Part shown: positions 13,401 to 28,400 of the stretch, one piece after another
How the letters are laid out: every line of letters starts with the position of its first letter
Position numbering within the stretch: the first letter of the stretch is position 1
Source of the DNA: Siphonodentalium dalli
Lineage: Eukaryota > Mollusca > Scaphopoda > Gadilida > Siphonodentaliidae
Assembly: GCA_032622095.1 (NCBI GenBank)
Contig: CP136066.1
Coordinates: 173,537,164 to 173,601,163, forward strand
Direction: 5' to 3'
Length of the DNA: 64,000 nt
Made by a program: the position numbers and the translations under genes
The notes under the pieces: generated by a model
Seen by the model: only the letters and a program-made list of their open reading frames with translations
The model's database searches: none
What the model was told of the DNA's origin: nothing

Positions 13401-16400
13401 TGGTGTAAATGTTTTCCATAAGCCTCAGTGCAAACGTTTTAGCGTATACTGTTTACAATATAAATCCTAGGTCCAACATTTTCTTTAAATTTGAAAGATT
13501 GACATTTGCGGAAACTTTTTATGCAAAAATTCATGTCCGTCTAGCAGGGAATTCGCCTTTAAATCTTGTGTTTTCAGAACTAGTGTCAGAACCGCACTAA
13601 AAAAAATGTCATATTTTAGACCACACCACAAAATTCAAACTTCACTACAAAGGGATAATTCCTGCGCCAATGGCTATTTTACCTATGGAAATCATGGGTA
13701 AAGAGGTGTGATGATTTTTATGCAAAAAGCAAACAAGGCTATTGACCAAACATGGCCCAGTGTCTATTTTATTCTCTCCTATATATTCCTCCCACATCCG
13801 CTAGATGTCACTCTGAACCGTATTTACACCAGTGTAACTTATAGTAGACACGAACCAACAGACAGAACCCATTTATAAAATCTTTGCCAAACAACATAAA
13901 TTACACTAGATATTGGTTGGAAGGAAACTATCATAACAATTTCAACCTGTTGTCACTCTGAAATTTCCAACTACCATAGATTCAGGCATGAAATTTCCAA
14001 CTGTTGAAAATTTATAAATCTAGTGTAAATTATGTCATTTTTAGACCAAGTTTTGTATATTTTCCTACTTTCAGATATTTCAGTCAAAATATTAGACTAA
14101 AATAAAGGGCGGTCAGAAATTTTCCATACCTTATAGAGGGGGGATATAAACCAGTACTAACCAGTATAAAATTTTAAGTATCAGTTTGAAAGGTTGTGGC
14201 GCAGTTCGAAATACTAAAATGGATACCCCTCCCCAATGCCTTACCCAATGACAATGATTAGGGGAACGAAGTACAGATATTTTGTTTCCTCATCGATAAA
14301 CAAGTTCCTTTTAATCTCACTCAAATTCAGAACAACAAACTGTCAAAATAACTAAATATAGGTGACACCATATATCTCTCTGGTTTAAACACACTAAATA
14401 GCATATCCTGTTCGTGACTTTAAGACCACCAAAAACTTGTGTGCCATGCATAAACATATTACAACAAAATAGCCAAGTCATGAGCTGAAGATGTCAATAA
14501 CCCCTTATTTCATAAACAAGTTGTTTTGAACATGGCCCCTAAAGAATTTTTAATGATTCAACAATATGTGTCTTCGATGTAAACACACATTCTTTCTATG
14601 TCTCAGGTAAACACGTTCTGTTCTGGGTGTACCCACTCACACAATAACAGATAGATTAAAATTGCCCTAATATCCAGACACCTGTACTTAGTGTCTGTGT
14701 CAAATTTATATGATAATCTATAGTCATTTCTGGAAATCTAAGCGGACAAACCAATTCCTTATTAAAATATTTATCTCTTAAGTGCTTTTTGTTCTGTAAC
14801 TAAAAAGTATTGGCTGGAAAGTTATTTTATTCCAATCATGTGTTATCAGTTAGTGATTATTCAATGTTTACTTAATTATTTATGTACTTGCCGATCTCAC
14901 TTTTCAGACAACCTGTTAATTTACCGTAGGAATGTGAATCATATCTATTCCTGTATAAATTGTTTTAACCACAACCAAAAACATGCTATTGAATAAATCT
15001 GTGGCTTCAATTGGGGAAATTTGTTTAAACCATTACTTCCTTGTTTTCATTATGAAACAGGAAGAATATTTTATTTAATCGAAAGATTATATCAGTTACA
15101 CTGTCGTGATTCATCTTCACAGCTTCGTAACTCCTTCTACTGGCTTATAACCCTTATATTCGGTAAGCCAATATAAAGCTTTATTTACTAAATACTCACT
15201 GGCGAGTTGTCAAGCCAGCAAATAGTGTGTCTGTCATTTGCATAATGAGGTCTCCAGTGGGCTAGCATCACCAAATTCACCCTTTGGGAACCTCATTCTG
15301 CTTAGGCCTCAACTGCTATGGAGACCTAGGCCGTATCAGATTGAATTTCCCCAGTCGAAGGGAAAAAGTAACAAAGGACAATATTAATTTGAGAATATAG
15401 CTACTTCCCAGAAGATGAGGCCTATTTAAAGCACAATGAGGTGCCCAGAGGGTGAATTTGGTAATGCTAGCCCCACGGAGCAGGATAGCATCACTAAATT
15501 CACCTCATTCTGCAAATGACAGGCACACTATTCGCAGCCTTGCGAGTAGTTCCCTGAAATGTTTAGGTAATAAGTGAATTTAACACAGTTTTTGCTTTGC
15601 TACACAGAAAACAATGCCAAGAACCAATTTCTTATTAAAATATTTATATCTCAAGTGCTTCTTTGTTCCGTATCTTAAAGAGTGTTACAGTAATGCCCTA
15701 AATAATCGACTCCTTATCCACAGCAGAATTATGTGTAATTTTTCAGGATTTAGTCGGAAATATGGCTTGTTGCCATTCATCGGAAAGCTCTCAGTGAGAG
15801 CTAAATCCTGAAAAATTACCTATAATTCTGCTGTGGTTAAGGAGTCGATTATTTAGGGCATTACTGTAGCTGGTTAGCTTGGAAATTTTTCCTATCAAGT
15901 GTAAATCAATCAGTTTTTATTCACAGTTTATGCACTTGCCAAACTCATTTTCAGGCAACCTGTTAAAATACCATCGAATCTGAATCATATCTATAAAAAT
16001 AGCAAAATGGTTTTAACCACAACCAAAAACATGCTATTAAACAAACACTCTGGCTAAACCATTACATCCTTGCTATCATCAGCTGTCAACACATGGTACA
16101 GTAATGCCCTAAGTAATTGATTCCTTAACCCAGCAGAATTATGGGTAACTTTTCAGGATTTAGTCGGAAATATGGCTTGTTGCCATTCATCGGAAAGCTC
16201 TCCCCGAGAGCTTTACGATGAATGGCAACAAGCCATATTTCCGACTAAATCCTGAAAAGTTACCCATAATTCTGCTGTGTTTAAGGAGTCGATTACTTAG
16301 GAAATTACTGTATGCGTTGTCCTGCTCATATTTTATTTTTAACAATCTTGGATGAGCTGTGGTTAAGGAGTCGATTACTTAGGGCATTACTGTAGGTTTT

Positions 16401-19400
16401 CATTTATGAATCAGGACCAACAAATGATTTAGTGGAAAGATTATATCAGTTACATTATGTGCAATGGGGTAATGGAAATTCACAATGGAAACTACCGATC
16501 ACATTCATAGCTTATGAATATGGGCCTTTTTCACTAAGAATGTATTTAAAAAAATATTGTTCAAATAACTTCAGTTTAAAGATGAATTCATGATTCAAGA
16601 CCTCCAGTCATAACAACATACAACTTGTATGCTCCTTTAAGTACATGGATCTCATACTGTTATTTGAATTGATCACACAGATTTATACAAGTCCAACAAA
16701 TTAGACTTTTGGATTAAGAGGAATTTTAATATTTGGACATTTACGAACCTCTTAAATCCTATAATCATAAATGTCCAAATATTAAAATATATCTTAATCC
16801 AAATAGTCTAATTTGTTGGACTAAGATTTATACATATTTATCGAGGTCTGCATCAAACCTATCTTGATAAATACACAAACAAATTAAAAAAAAATTCAGA
16901 TTTAGGCTGCCTGATTTAGGTAGATAAATTCCATGTTAATCACCAATTTATGATGTTTAAATTCATGAAGTTATTAAAATTTATGCCCATGATAAATTTT
17001 GGTAAATTTGGATCTTTAATTCACTGATAAATCTTTGATAAATTTATGACAAAAATTTATCAACATTTATCATTAAGATAAATTCGCAGAAATATGAAAT
17101 TTCCTCCCATTTATCAGTGATTTATTACTGTGATAAATTCCAGTTTTCATACAATGCAAAGCTCAAACAGACCATCTTTGTTCCACTTACATTCTAATAA
17201 ACTGACCCACATGAAACTATATGGAGTTGTGTGTTTCGAAATAAGTGTTTCAAGTAGTTTGTTCAAATAATTTCTGTTAAAGTTATGCCCCTCTTCTCTA
17301 CATAACCATACCATGACGGGAGCTTCCTGAATTTTTGCGAAAAACCTGTGCCAATGCATTCTCTTATATATGTGAGTCGACCACAGAATGCATTATTACT
17401 AATAATACTTTTTATAATTGTTAAAGAATGTAAGACAAAATTATAAAAAATTGTTAAAGAATGTAAGAAATAATGATAAAAAATGATAAAAATTAAGAAT
17501 GTAAGAAAAATTTATAATTTTTTTTTAAAGAATCTAAGAAATAATGATAAAAATGATAAAATTGTTAAAGAATATAAGAAAAAATGATAAAAAAAAATTG
17601 TTATAGAATGTAAGAAAAAAATGAAAAAAAAATGATAAAAATTGTTAAAGAATGTAAGAAAAAATGATAAAAAATGATAAAAATTGTTAAAGAAGTACTG
17701 TAAGAAAAATTTATATAAAATGATAAAAAATTGTTAGGACAATGCATTCTCTTATATATGTGAGGCGACCTAAGAGAATGCATTCCCACAGGGTCTTTAA
17801 TATTGCGCCAGCGCATCTCCCGTCATGAAAGGGTTAAATACTCTTTTTTACATGATGTATGGTCCAACAGCCTTTTATTCTCACCCTGACACTTATATCG
17901 TAACTCTCCATCTGTAATGACCCCTGTTCATCAACATGGCAGCAGTTGTGGTGACCTTTGGTGACGTTCTTTATGAGTTGGTAATCAAGGCAACAGAGAT
18001 CTTCTTCCATTTGGATATTTCCTCCACAGCACTTGTCATTCTTGTGGATGATGATTCCTAAAAAAAATAGTCATAAGGCCAAAAAAAAAGGGTTTTGATT
18101 CTCAGACATAGCCTCATCGAAAAAAAAATGGCCCTCGTTGGACCATTTTATTTCGATTTTGGATTTCACAGTGGATGTAAATCGGTAACACGAAAATAGT
18201 AAATTTTTTCATTGCAGTACAAAAAGAGTCTCTAATTAGTCAGCGGAATAAGTGAATCAAGACTTATGATAGTTTGGAAGATCACTTTATCTTTTTGTTT
18301 CGACTGTATTTACGTTCCGCATTTTTATATGAATTGGATATGTAGTTCTGCGTGTTGTTAATGAAAGTGTCAATGACACTGTAGCTTAACTTGGAAAGGG
18401 AATAATTTCATGTGTTACAGTCAATGGAGTGATTAGGAATGTGGAAAGTTGAAAGGCCTAGTTATGCAGAGTAAAATCCAAGATGGCCGCTGGCAGCCAT
18501 GTTTTTTGGCTGAATGACCCAAAAAAGACTCGTTCCCATTTACATGTCATTGTTAACATCCATCACAAATTTCATGATGGCGGCCATGTTTTTTGGCTGA
18601 ATGACACCAAAATGACTTGTTCCCATCTACATGTCCTTTTTAACATCCATGACATATATTTCATGATGATCCGACCAAAGGTACGACCTGTAGCCCATGC
18701 CAAAGGATTTAGTCATAAATAGTAAAATCCAAGATGGCTGCTGGCGGTCATGTTTTTTGGCTGAACGACCCCAAAATGACTCTTTTCCCATCTACATGTC
18801 AATATTAACATCCCTGACAAATTTCATGATGAACAGTACGACCTGTAGCCCATGCTAATGGATTGAATTTTGAAATCTGTGGCTTCAATTGGGGAAATGA
18901 CTCGTTCCCATCTACATGTCAATGTCAACAACTATGACAAATTTCATAATGATCTGAGCAAAGGTACGACCTGTAGCCCATGCTAAAGGAAATTGTTGAC
19001 GAGTCACGCACACACACACACACACGTATACACGGACGATGGATACCAAGCCAACAAAGTAAAGTTGAGCTAAAAAATGATAAAAGTTTTTAGAGAATAT
19101 AAGAAAAAATTATAAAAAAAATTGTTAGGCCAATGCATTCTCTTATATATGTGAGGCGACCTAAGGTCGACTCACATATATAAGAGAATGCTTTGGCAAA
19201 TGGTCTTTAATGTTGCAACAGCGCAGCTCCCGTCATGAAAGGGTTTAAAAAACTTAACTAAAAACTCACCTCCACAGCACTTTGAATGTTTCTTGGAAAA
19301 CGGATCCTCATAATTACAACAAGCATGTGTTTTACCATCAATCAATTGGTCTTTACAGCATATTGCATTTTCTATAGTGCTTGATTTGTTCACTGGGTAT

Positions 19401-22400
19401 TTATACGAGCAACACTGCTGAGAACTTGTATTGTAGAAACCTGAAAATGAAACCAATGTACAGTAATACCCTAAATAATTGACTCCTTAACTACAGCAGA
19501 ATTATGGGTAACTTTTCAGGATTTAGTCGGAAATATGGCTTGTTGCCATTCATCGGAAAGCTCTCAGTGAGATGGCTGGTTGTTTGGTGAAAGAAAAATG
19601 CTGAATGAAAATTAGTATGTTTCAAATGAAAATATATTATCTTATGCAAGTCTTGAAATAGTGTGTCTGTCATTTGCTGAATGGGGTCCCCAAAGGGTGA
19701 ATTTAGTGATTCTAGCCTGCTGTGTGGGATAGCATCACTAAATTCACCCTCTGGAAACCTCGTTCTGCTGAGGTCTCAACTATGGGAGAACTCAGTACAT
19801 GTACTGATGTATACAGCCAAGATGTTAAGAATTTGAAATGATTTTTATTTAAAACATTTGGGAATTTATTTACTTGTCAAAACACGTCACGAGAGAGTAG
19901 AGTGGCAATGTCAATTAATTCACTTCACCCAATCATTCGGCGACATCATGTATTGAGTGTTAACCCTTTAAAGTATCATTGATGAGTAGTTATCACATAT
20001 CATGCCCTAAGTAATCGACTCTTTAACCACAGAAGAATTATGGGTAATTTTTCAGGATTTAGTTGGAAATATGGCTTGTTGCCATTCATTGGAAAGCTCT
20101 CACTGAGAGCTTTCCAATGAATGGCAACAAGCCATATTTCCGACTAAATCATGAAAAATTACCCATAATTCTGCTGTTAAGGAGTCGATTACTTAGGCCG
20201 ATGGGGTCATTGTCACAAGGCTCCGGTCACATTCGTAGCCAGCTTTTTTCCGGTCACATTCGTAGCCAGCTTTTTAAATCGATCACAAATGTAGCCAGCT
20301 TTTCGCCGGCGATCACATTCGTAGCCAGCTTTTCTAATTCCATGCTTTATATGGCGCGAAATATGACGTAATCACGTTCGTGACTAAAAGGCCGTCGTCA
20401 TGCTCCAGAAATGTCTTCGTTTATCAACTTATATTGGAAAATAATTCGAGCATTCTAACGACATTGATCGGAAACCTCGAGTTATTAGATGAACTAATAT
20501 CACATTAAAGTTCAAGTTGTTTTTTGTCTATCAACTCAGAAAAAATGAGATTAACCTAATCTTGTTCGTTGAGGCTTGAATGAATATGAAAAGCTGGCTA
20601 CAATATGATCGCCATAGAAAAGCTGGCTACATTTGTGATCAATTTAAAAAGCTGGCTACGAATGTGACCGGAGCCTTGTGACAATGATCCCATCGGCATT
20701 ACTTAGGGCAATACTGTAGGAAATGTTTAGATAATAAGTTCAACAAACAACCTATAAACATTTCCCTCAATAAATAAGGCTCATTCTGAACTTTTATATA
20801 TCTGTCGTCTGCTTTTATCACCTTAACATAACATCCCTTCAAATGAATAAAAGATCTTTCCAATGTACACTTTTATAACTGAGAGGGAGAATCCATTTAG
20901 TGTAGAAATTAGGGTTAAAGAGATAATTATCAGTACTAATTTTTTTGTTAAGAGCCTCACCTGATCCACAACATTCATATTCCTTCACATTGGGGATAGA
21001 GTGGTTGCCAAAGCAACACTCCTTCTCAGTGATGTTAATGATATTGTCACCACAACATACGTGGTTGTCCCGATATTTATGAAGCATTCCTGGAATTTAA
21101 AAACAGGTAAATTACAAATACATGAGAAGAGACAAGCCTTGAAATAGTGTGTCTGTCATTTGCAGAATGAGGTCCCCAGAGGGTGAATTTAGTGATGCTA
21201 CCCCGCATGACTATTAAACAAAATTGATAGCATCTGGCATTTTGAATTTAAAATCTTTAAAGATGCATAATCTGAATTAACGCTCCTAAATTACTATTTC
21301 TTTGGCTTCGGGGCCCCCGAATCTGGGGTAAAACTATTTGATTTGAGTCGAGGAACCCACCCATCAAAGATCAGAGAGATCAGATAAAAAAAAAATTAAT
21401 TTGCTTTCTCGTGGTCCTAGTATGTACTTATTTGCGACGTGAAAAAATTTGTCAAGAGCTCTTTCCATCACTGTTGTTGTTGTACCTTGATCATATGGGG
21501 ACCGTCTGATCGTATTGAGCACCTTTAAACTTAATATTTTACACAATGTACAGTAATTCCCTAAATAATCGACTCCTTAACCACAGCAGAATTATGGGTA
21601 ACTTTTCAGGATTTAGTTGGAAATATGGCTTGTTGCCATTCATTGCAAACCTCTCAGTGAGAGCTTTCTGATGAATGGCAACAAGCCATATTTCCGACTA
21701 AATCCTGAAAAATTACCCATAATTCTGCTGTGGTTAAGGAGTCGATTATTGACGGCACTACTGTACTCTTGTATTATCTGTCATCTGCTTATATTTCCTG
21801 AACATCCCTCCAGGTGTATAATCGACCATACCAATGTATACTTTTATAACTGATGAGAAAATCCATTTAGTATAGAAAGGGTTAATTTTTTAATATTTTA
21901 CCTCCACAGCAGGTCTTCTCCTGTTTGTTATACTTTTTCACTCCTAGCTGACCTTTGACCCTGCATAGACCCTCCCACATGTGGAGAGAAATTTCTCCTT
22001 CACAGCGCTGCATATTATGTCGAGTGTTGATGATCTCATTGCCACAGCATTCTAAGCCGTCTCTCAGTGGTTCCACCATTTTGGGTTTACTGTCGTCAAT
22101 ATAACTTTGGCAGCATTGGTGAGACTTTCCGTCGTATGGAATCAAGCCACAACATCTGTAATCCTTTTTCATGTCAACAGTGACTGAAGGTTAAACAAAT
22201 ATTCAGGCATATAAGTAGCAATACACAATTTCCAGTGATTTTCGCCAATTTTGGAGGGGTTACTGTACTTCAAATTTATGCTGAGCTATTACAGTAATGC
22301 TCTAATTAATCGACCTCTTAATTAACCAAAGCAGAATTATGGGTAACTTTTCAGGATTTAGTCGGAAATATGGCTTGTTGCCATTCATCGTAAAGCTCTC

Positions 22401-25400
22401 GCTGAGAGCTTTCCGATGAATGGCAACAAGCCATATTTCCGACTAAATCCTGAAAAGTTACCCATAATTCTGCTATGGTTAAGAGGTCGATTAATTAGAG
22501 CATTACTGTATCTTTGCCATAGGCCCAATCAAGAATTTTTTTACATTAAACTAATGTTTGTACTTTGATTTATCAATAATAATAGTATATCAATGAGTTA
22601 TGCTCCTTGGTTTTCATACACAAAACACCCAATTTTACCAATTTGTTTTACTAAAATTGACCATTTTTAACCCAAAAGTAGACCATGACCACATGAGCAA
22701 ATGTCAGTAAATTAGCTTCTTCTGCCTGATAGAGCTATCATAAACCTGAGAAATTTTTATATTTAAAAAATGTTGTCATAGATTTGTCAAAATATTGTCT
22801 TGTATGTTGTCATAGAATTTTTAAAATATTGTCTTGCAAGTGCAGATGACAAAATCCAGCCGAGAGAAATCAGGCTATTTTCCTATAATGAAAATAACGA
22901 AACACACACAGTTGGCCTGTACTGAATACGAAAATCATGTTTATAGGCATCCAAATTTTTAATTTTTTTTGGTGAACATTTACATTTTTGTAAAATAATA
23001 AAACCTTCAAGCAAGTAATGTCAACACAGGCTACATTGGCAGTTATTACAAGGTCAAGGTCAATATTGTAAGGCAAATGTATTCTCTAAAATATGTGGAG
23101 CTCCCTATGGGAGACTCGCATATATAAGAAAATGCATTGGCACAGGGTTTTCACAAAATGTTAGGAAGCTCCAGTCATGGAAGTTGGGCTTCTAAAATGT
23201 TGTACATTTTGGTGCAAAAGCACTTTTTTGCATATTTAGAATCTACGAATTTCACATAAGTTCCTCGGATAACTTGTCAATTTTTCAAGTATGAATGCCA
23301 TTTAAATTTTTTGCAGATACAACTTTTCAGAAGCTCACTGACAATACGATATTCCCAGTGTGTTTCATCACTTACTGTTGCTATGGTATCTGTAACTGGT
23401 ATCCACAGTTTTCTGATCTTTGCAACATAGTCCATCATGTACACCATGGATGAGCTTAGTATTTCCACAGCAATACTGCTCAATTTCCCTGCCATCTTCT
23501 GATTTTATGATTTTATTGTAAACATCGTCACAGCAGATCTGCACATCTTCAAAGAAGAACTTCATCACAGCTGTGAAGTGGAGAATTTATACCTATAAAC
23601 TTTTTTTTATTGATAAGATAAGATTCATTGAAGCAAATCATAAAACAATGATGTCTGCCAACAATAGTGTACATGGAAATATGAGAATATACAGTAATGC
23701 CCTAAGTAATCGACCCCTTAACCACAGCAGTATTATGGGTAACTTTTCAGGATTTAGTCGGAAATATGGCTTGTTGCCATTCATCAACAAGCCATATTTC
23801 CAACTAAATCCTGAAAAGTTACCCATAATTCTGCTGTGGTTAAGGGGTCGATTACTTAGGGCGTTACTGTACATGTACATGGAATTATGAGAATATATGT
23901 TAAAGTTATCGATAAATGATCAAATGACTCGCTCATATAAATATATTACATACATCCTGGAAGAAGATAATCCCTGAATAACTCTATAATCTATGTTGTC
24001 CAAAAGTGCTAAATTATAAGTCTGATTCTGAGCAACATCTAATATATTCACAAATTGCTTGTATATCTTTATATATGGGTCGTTTTGGATAACAAAGTTT
24101 TGAGTCGTTCAAATAAACATGAAGTTCTTGGTATAAGATTGGTATGCAAGATACCTATTTTTTTAAATAGGATGTCACGTTGGCCCCCATGTTTCATACA
24201 AAAAAAAAGGAGTGCTCCTCGTCTTCCAAATTATTGCATGTTACACATTTTCTATCCGGACGATATTTTTTTCAGTCTTTTGTATCTGTCAGTTTCGACA
24301 GCCAATTTATGAGCGCTAATTCTCATCATAGTCAAGTATCTAATGCAAGTATTTGGGATGTGTAACTTTAGGTAATTCCGACATTCAAAATTTGAATATA
24401 CATGTATCTTCCCAAAAAGCTGAAGAGCATTATTATCTTCAGCTTTCATGAAGAGTTCTTGCAGTTGCTTTTTTAATGTTGTGGTAAAACTATAATTTAT
24501 TTTTACTTCCAGGTTGTCTTCTTCCATTGAATTGGAGTCTATATTAAATCTCTTCATTATATTTTCCACCGATGAATACCATGATTGAGAACAAAGAATA
24601 ACGAAGGAGGAAAATAATTCATTCACGCTCTCAATCCAGGATATACAGTAATGCCCTAAATAATCGACTCCTTAACCACAGCAGAATTATGGGTAATTTT
24701 TCAGGATTTAGTTGGCAATATGGGTTGTTGCCATTCATCAGAAAGCTCTCTCTCACTGAGAGCTTTCCGATGAATGGCAACAAGCCATATTCCTGAAAAA
24801 TTACCCATAATTCTGCTGTGGTTAGTGAGTCGATTATTTAGGGCATTACTGTAGAAGAGCGAAACTCTTCCATGCCCTGGCCTACTTTCTTACCTGTGAA
24901 ATGTAGTTATAAAATATTTAAAGGCACACATTGTGTGCAGACAATTTTAGCAAACACAGTTCAACTTAAAAGAAAGACGAAGCAGCGATACTAGGTATTA
25001 CCTTGACATATTATTGTCCAATAATGGGCTTTCTTTAGCAACAACAATGGTGATAAAGAACAATAAATTAATTTTTTGTCTTCAGAAGAACTTTAACCCT
25101 TTCAGTGCCAAGTCCGATTTTTGTATCAACCCATATACCCTGTGCCAATGCATTCTCTTATATATGTGAGTCGACCATAGGTCGCCTCGCATATATAAGA
25201 GAATGCATTGGCCTAACAATTTTTCATCATTTGTTATTATTTTTTAGAATTTTAATATTTTTTTCTTATATTCTTTAACAGACTTATTTTGTAGGTTTAG
25301 TGCCAGGGAATCTTACGTTTTTCATGGGCATCAAACTTATTACTATGAATACTTGGTGACACTTTTGAGTTATAACATGCCCCTAAGGTTTTATCCAGTT

Positions 25401-28400
25401 TGTTTTTAAATTCGCCATAGCATGCTTAAACATACCCAAAAAAATTCAACCCAAAATTTTTATTTATTTATTTTTTTTATGGCCTATTTTACAGACCATA
25501 AATTAGGGCCGATGAGATTGGCCCCTGGCACTGAAAGGGTTAAATCTCCCTTAACCCTTTACCCAACAAACCGGCCAAAAACGTCCAAATAAAGCTTCAA
25601 CAGCCTAAAATATCTTCGGTCTGTCTCAATAGAACCATACAAATATGGATATCATTGGAACCGGCTCCTTGACCACATTGTGATAGTTACAGTTATGCCC
25701 TGTGCCAATGCATTCTCTTATATATGCGAGTCGACCATAGGTCGCCTCGCATATATAAGAGAATGCATTGGCCTAAAACAAATCTTTTTTTAACACTTTT
25801 TACCATTTTTTCTTACATTCTTTAACAATTTTATAATTTTTAATGTGTTAAGCCAATGCATTCTCTTATATATGCGAGGCGACCAATGGTCGACTCGCAT
25901 ATATAAGAGAATGCATTGGCACAGGGCCCTTCTGTTGGGTAAAGGGTTATTGGATAGCTAAAGTGATGGATAGTGTGTAATATTTAACCCTTTCTTGGCA
26001 CTAAAAGGGTTAAGCGAGCTCAATCTCAGAGAGCCTCGCATAAATAAGAGAACACACTGGCTTACAAGGTCAAGGTTGATTTTCTTAGGCCAATGTATTA
26101 TCTTATATATGCAAGGCTCCCTATGGGAGACTCGCATATATATAAGAGAATGCACAGGCACAGGATCTTTAATGCTGCACCAGCGCAGCTCCCATCATGA
26201 AAGGGTTAAAAATTAAAGCCTCATTGTGGTTTAAAGCTTGAAACTATGCTCGCTTTTGTTATATACACCCTGGTCTAGTTCTGGGGCTCAAAATAGCTTG
26301 ATAAATATGTTAAATAATCATATCAGGACTTTATACACCACAAACAAACTTATATAAATGACAGAAATAGAAAATTTAATCCAAAATTTTCCTCAGGTTG
26401 GAACATATAATAAAGATGTTTTTCGCAAAATTTCAGGAAGCTCCCTTCGTGGTTAATTTCATGGCCTTTAACCCTTTCAGTGCCAGGGGCCAATCTCATC
26501 GGCCCTAATTTACGGTTTGTAAAATCGGCCCTAAAAAAATAAACATAATTTTTGTTGGGATGAATTTTGTTTGGGTATGCTCAAGCATGCTATATCGAAT
26601 TTAAAAACAAACTGGATAAAACCTTAGGGGCATGTAATAACTCAAAACTATCACCAAGTATTCATAGTAATAATTTTGATGCCCATGGAAAATGTAAGAT
26701 TGCCTGGCACTAAACCTACAACATAAGTATGTTAAAGAATATAAGAATTTTTTTTATTAAAATTATAAAAAATTGTAAAAAATAATAACAAATGACGAAA
26801 AATTGTTAGGCAATGCATTCTCTTATATATGCGAGGCGACCTATGGTCGACTCACATATATAAGAGAATGCATTGGCTCAAGATATATGGGTTGATACAC
26901 AAATCGGACCTGGCACTTTTCTTTACTAAATACTCATTGATGAGTAGTTCCCTCAGATATTATCTGAACATTTCCCGCCAATGAATATAATAGGAATCCT
27001 TCTGCACTTGTCTTCTCATATTTTTGAGCTCCCCTCCAAATGAGTAATAAACCATTCCATTGTACACTGTAATATTAACTGAATGGGAGAATGCATTCAG
27101 TAAAGAAAGGGTTAATTTTGACAATCTGTCTAGCCGGAAATATTCAAAAGCATCAAGTCTCTTATGGAGACAGCAAAATAGTTTATACATAAATTCTGGT
27201 ATCAAATGTTGTACTGGAGAGATTATCATTAATCTCTTAATGCTCTTAGAGCTCTTTCCATCAATGTATCACATTATTATAATCAATAAATTTGAAAAAT
27301 GATCAAGGAAATATGGGTTGATACAAAAATCGGACTTGGCACTGAAAGGGTTAATCAACATGGGTTAATTAGTCCCAATTTGAGTGAAGCTGTATGGGAA
27401 AAGACAATTTTCACTAAGAGGATACATGTACTTTCGGAAGTCGGGATTTTTTTACACTGTGCCAATGCATTCTCTTATATATGCGAGTCGACCATAGGTC
27501 GCCTCGCATATATAAGAGAATGCATTGGCCTAACAATTTTTTACAATTTTAATAATTTGTTCTTGTATTCTTTAACAATTTTATAATTTCACCCATACAG
27601 AGCCCAAGACAAACATGAGCAGACGACACTCTCCTATGTGCTTCTATATATGTGTGGGGCTCCTTGCAGGGTAATGGCTGTTTTTTTATTTTATGTCCTA
27701 AAAATTGTAAGAAAAATTGTTAAGCCAATGCATTCTCTTATATATGCGAGGCGATCTATGGTCGACTCGCATATATAAGAGAATGCATTGGCACAGGGTA
27801 AAAAAATCCCGACTTCCGACTGGATTTGATATGGCGGGTCACATATATAGAAAGAAAACTGATACCTATGGAACGTCCCATATCTGTGCATATTTACAGA
27901 CAGGAAATCCCCAATTATAGTTGGGACAATGGAGACTTCCACACAAATATTGATATCCGGTCATCATATACCCCTTTTGTAGTACATTTGTACTGTGATA
28001 AAATGAACCACAGATCAGTTTATTTAAAATGGGTCAATAATAATAGACTCCCTCACATAATATGACGCATATCAATTCATTGAAAAGTATGTTACAATAG
28101 GAAGCTTATAGTACACTATCCGGATGTGTATATTTCCACTGACCCATTTCTTATCACGATTTGTTTACATTGTATCTGTTTACATCATATCGGCCAATTT
28201 GGCAAAAGATTCACTAGTATTTCCTTCCAGGAAGCGTGTGACTCAAATACAATCAGTCATAATATTCAGGTATACATAAGTAGTATATTTTCACACAGGG
28301 GCACAGGAAGAGGGGGGGCAGAGGGGGCAGCTGACCCCCCTGCCCTTGACCAAGGGGGGCGAGCGGGGGCAGGACTTGCCCTTTTTCTGGAGACAGAAAA

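Noticed and set aside
22172-22172. ATG at 22172 as an independent galaxin start
   Set aside because: It is inside exon 4; upstream exons with a signal peptide join in frame, so it is an internal Met.
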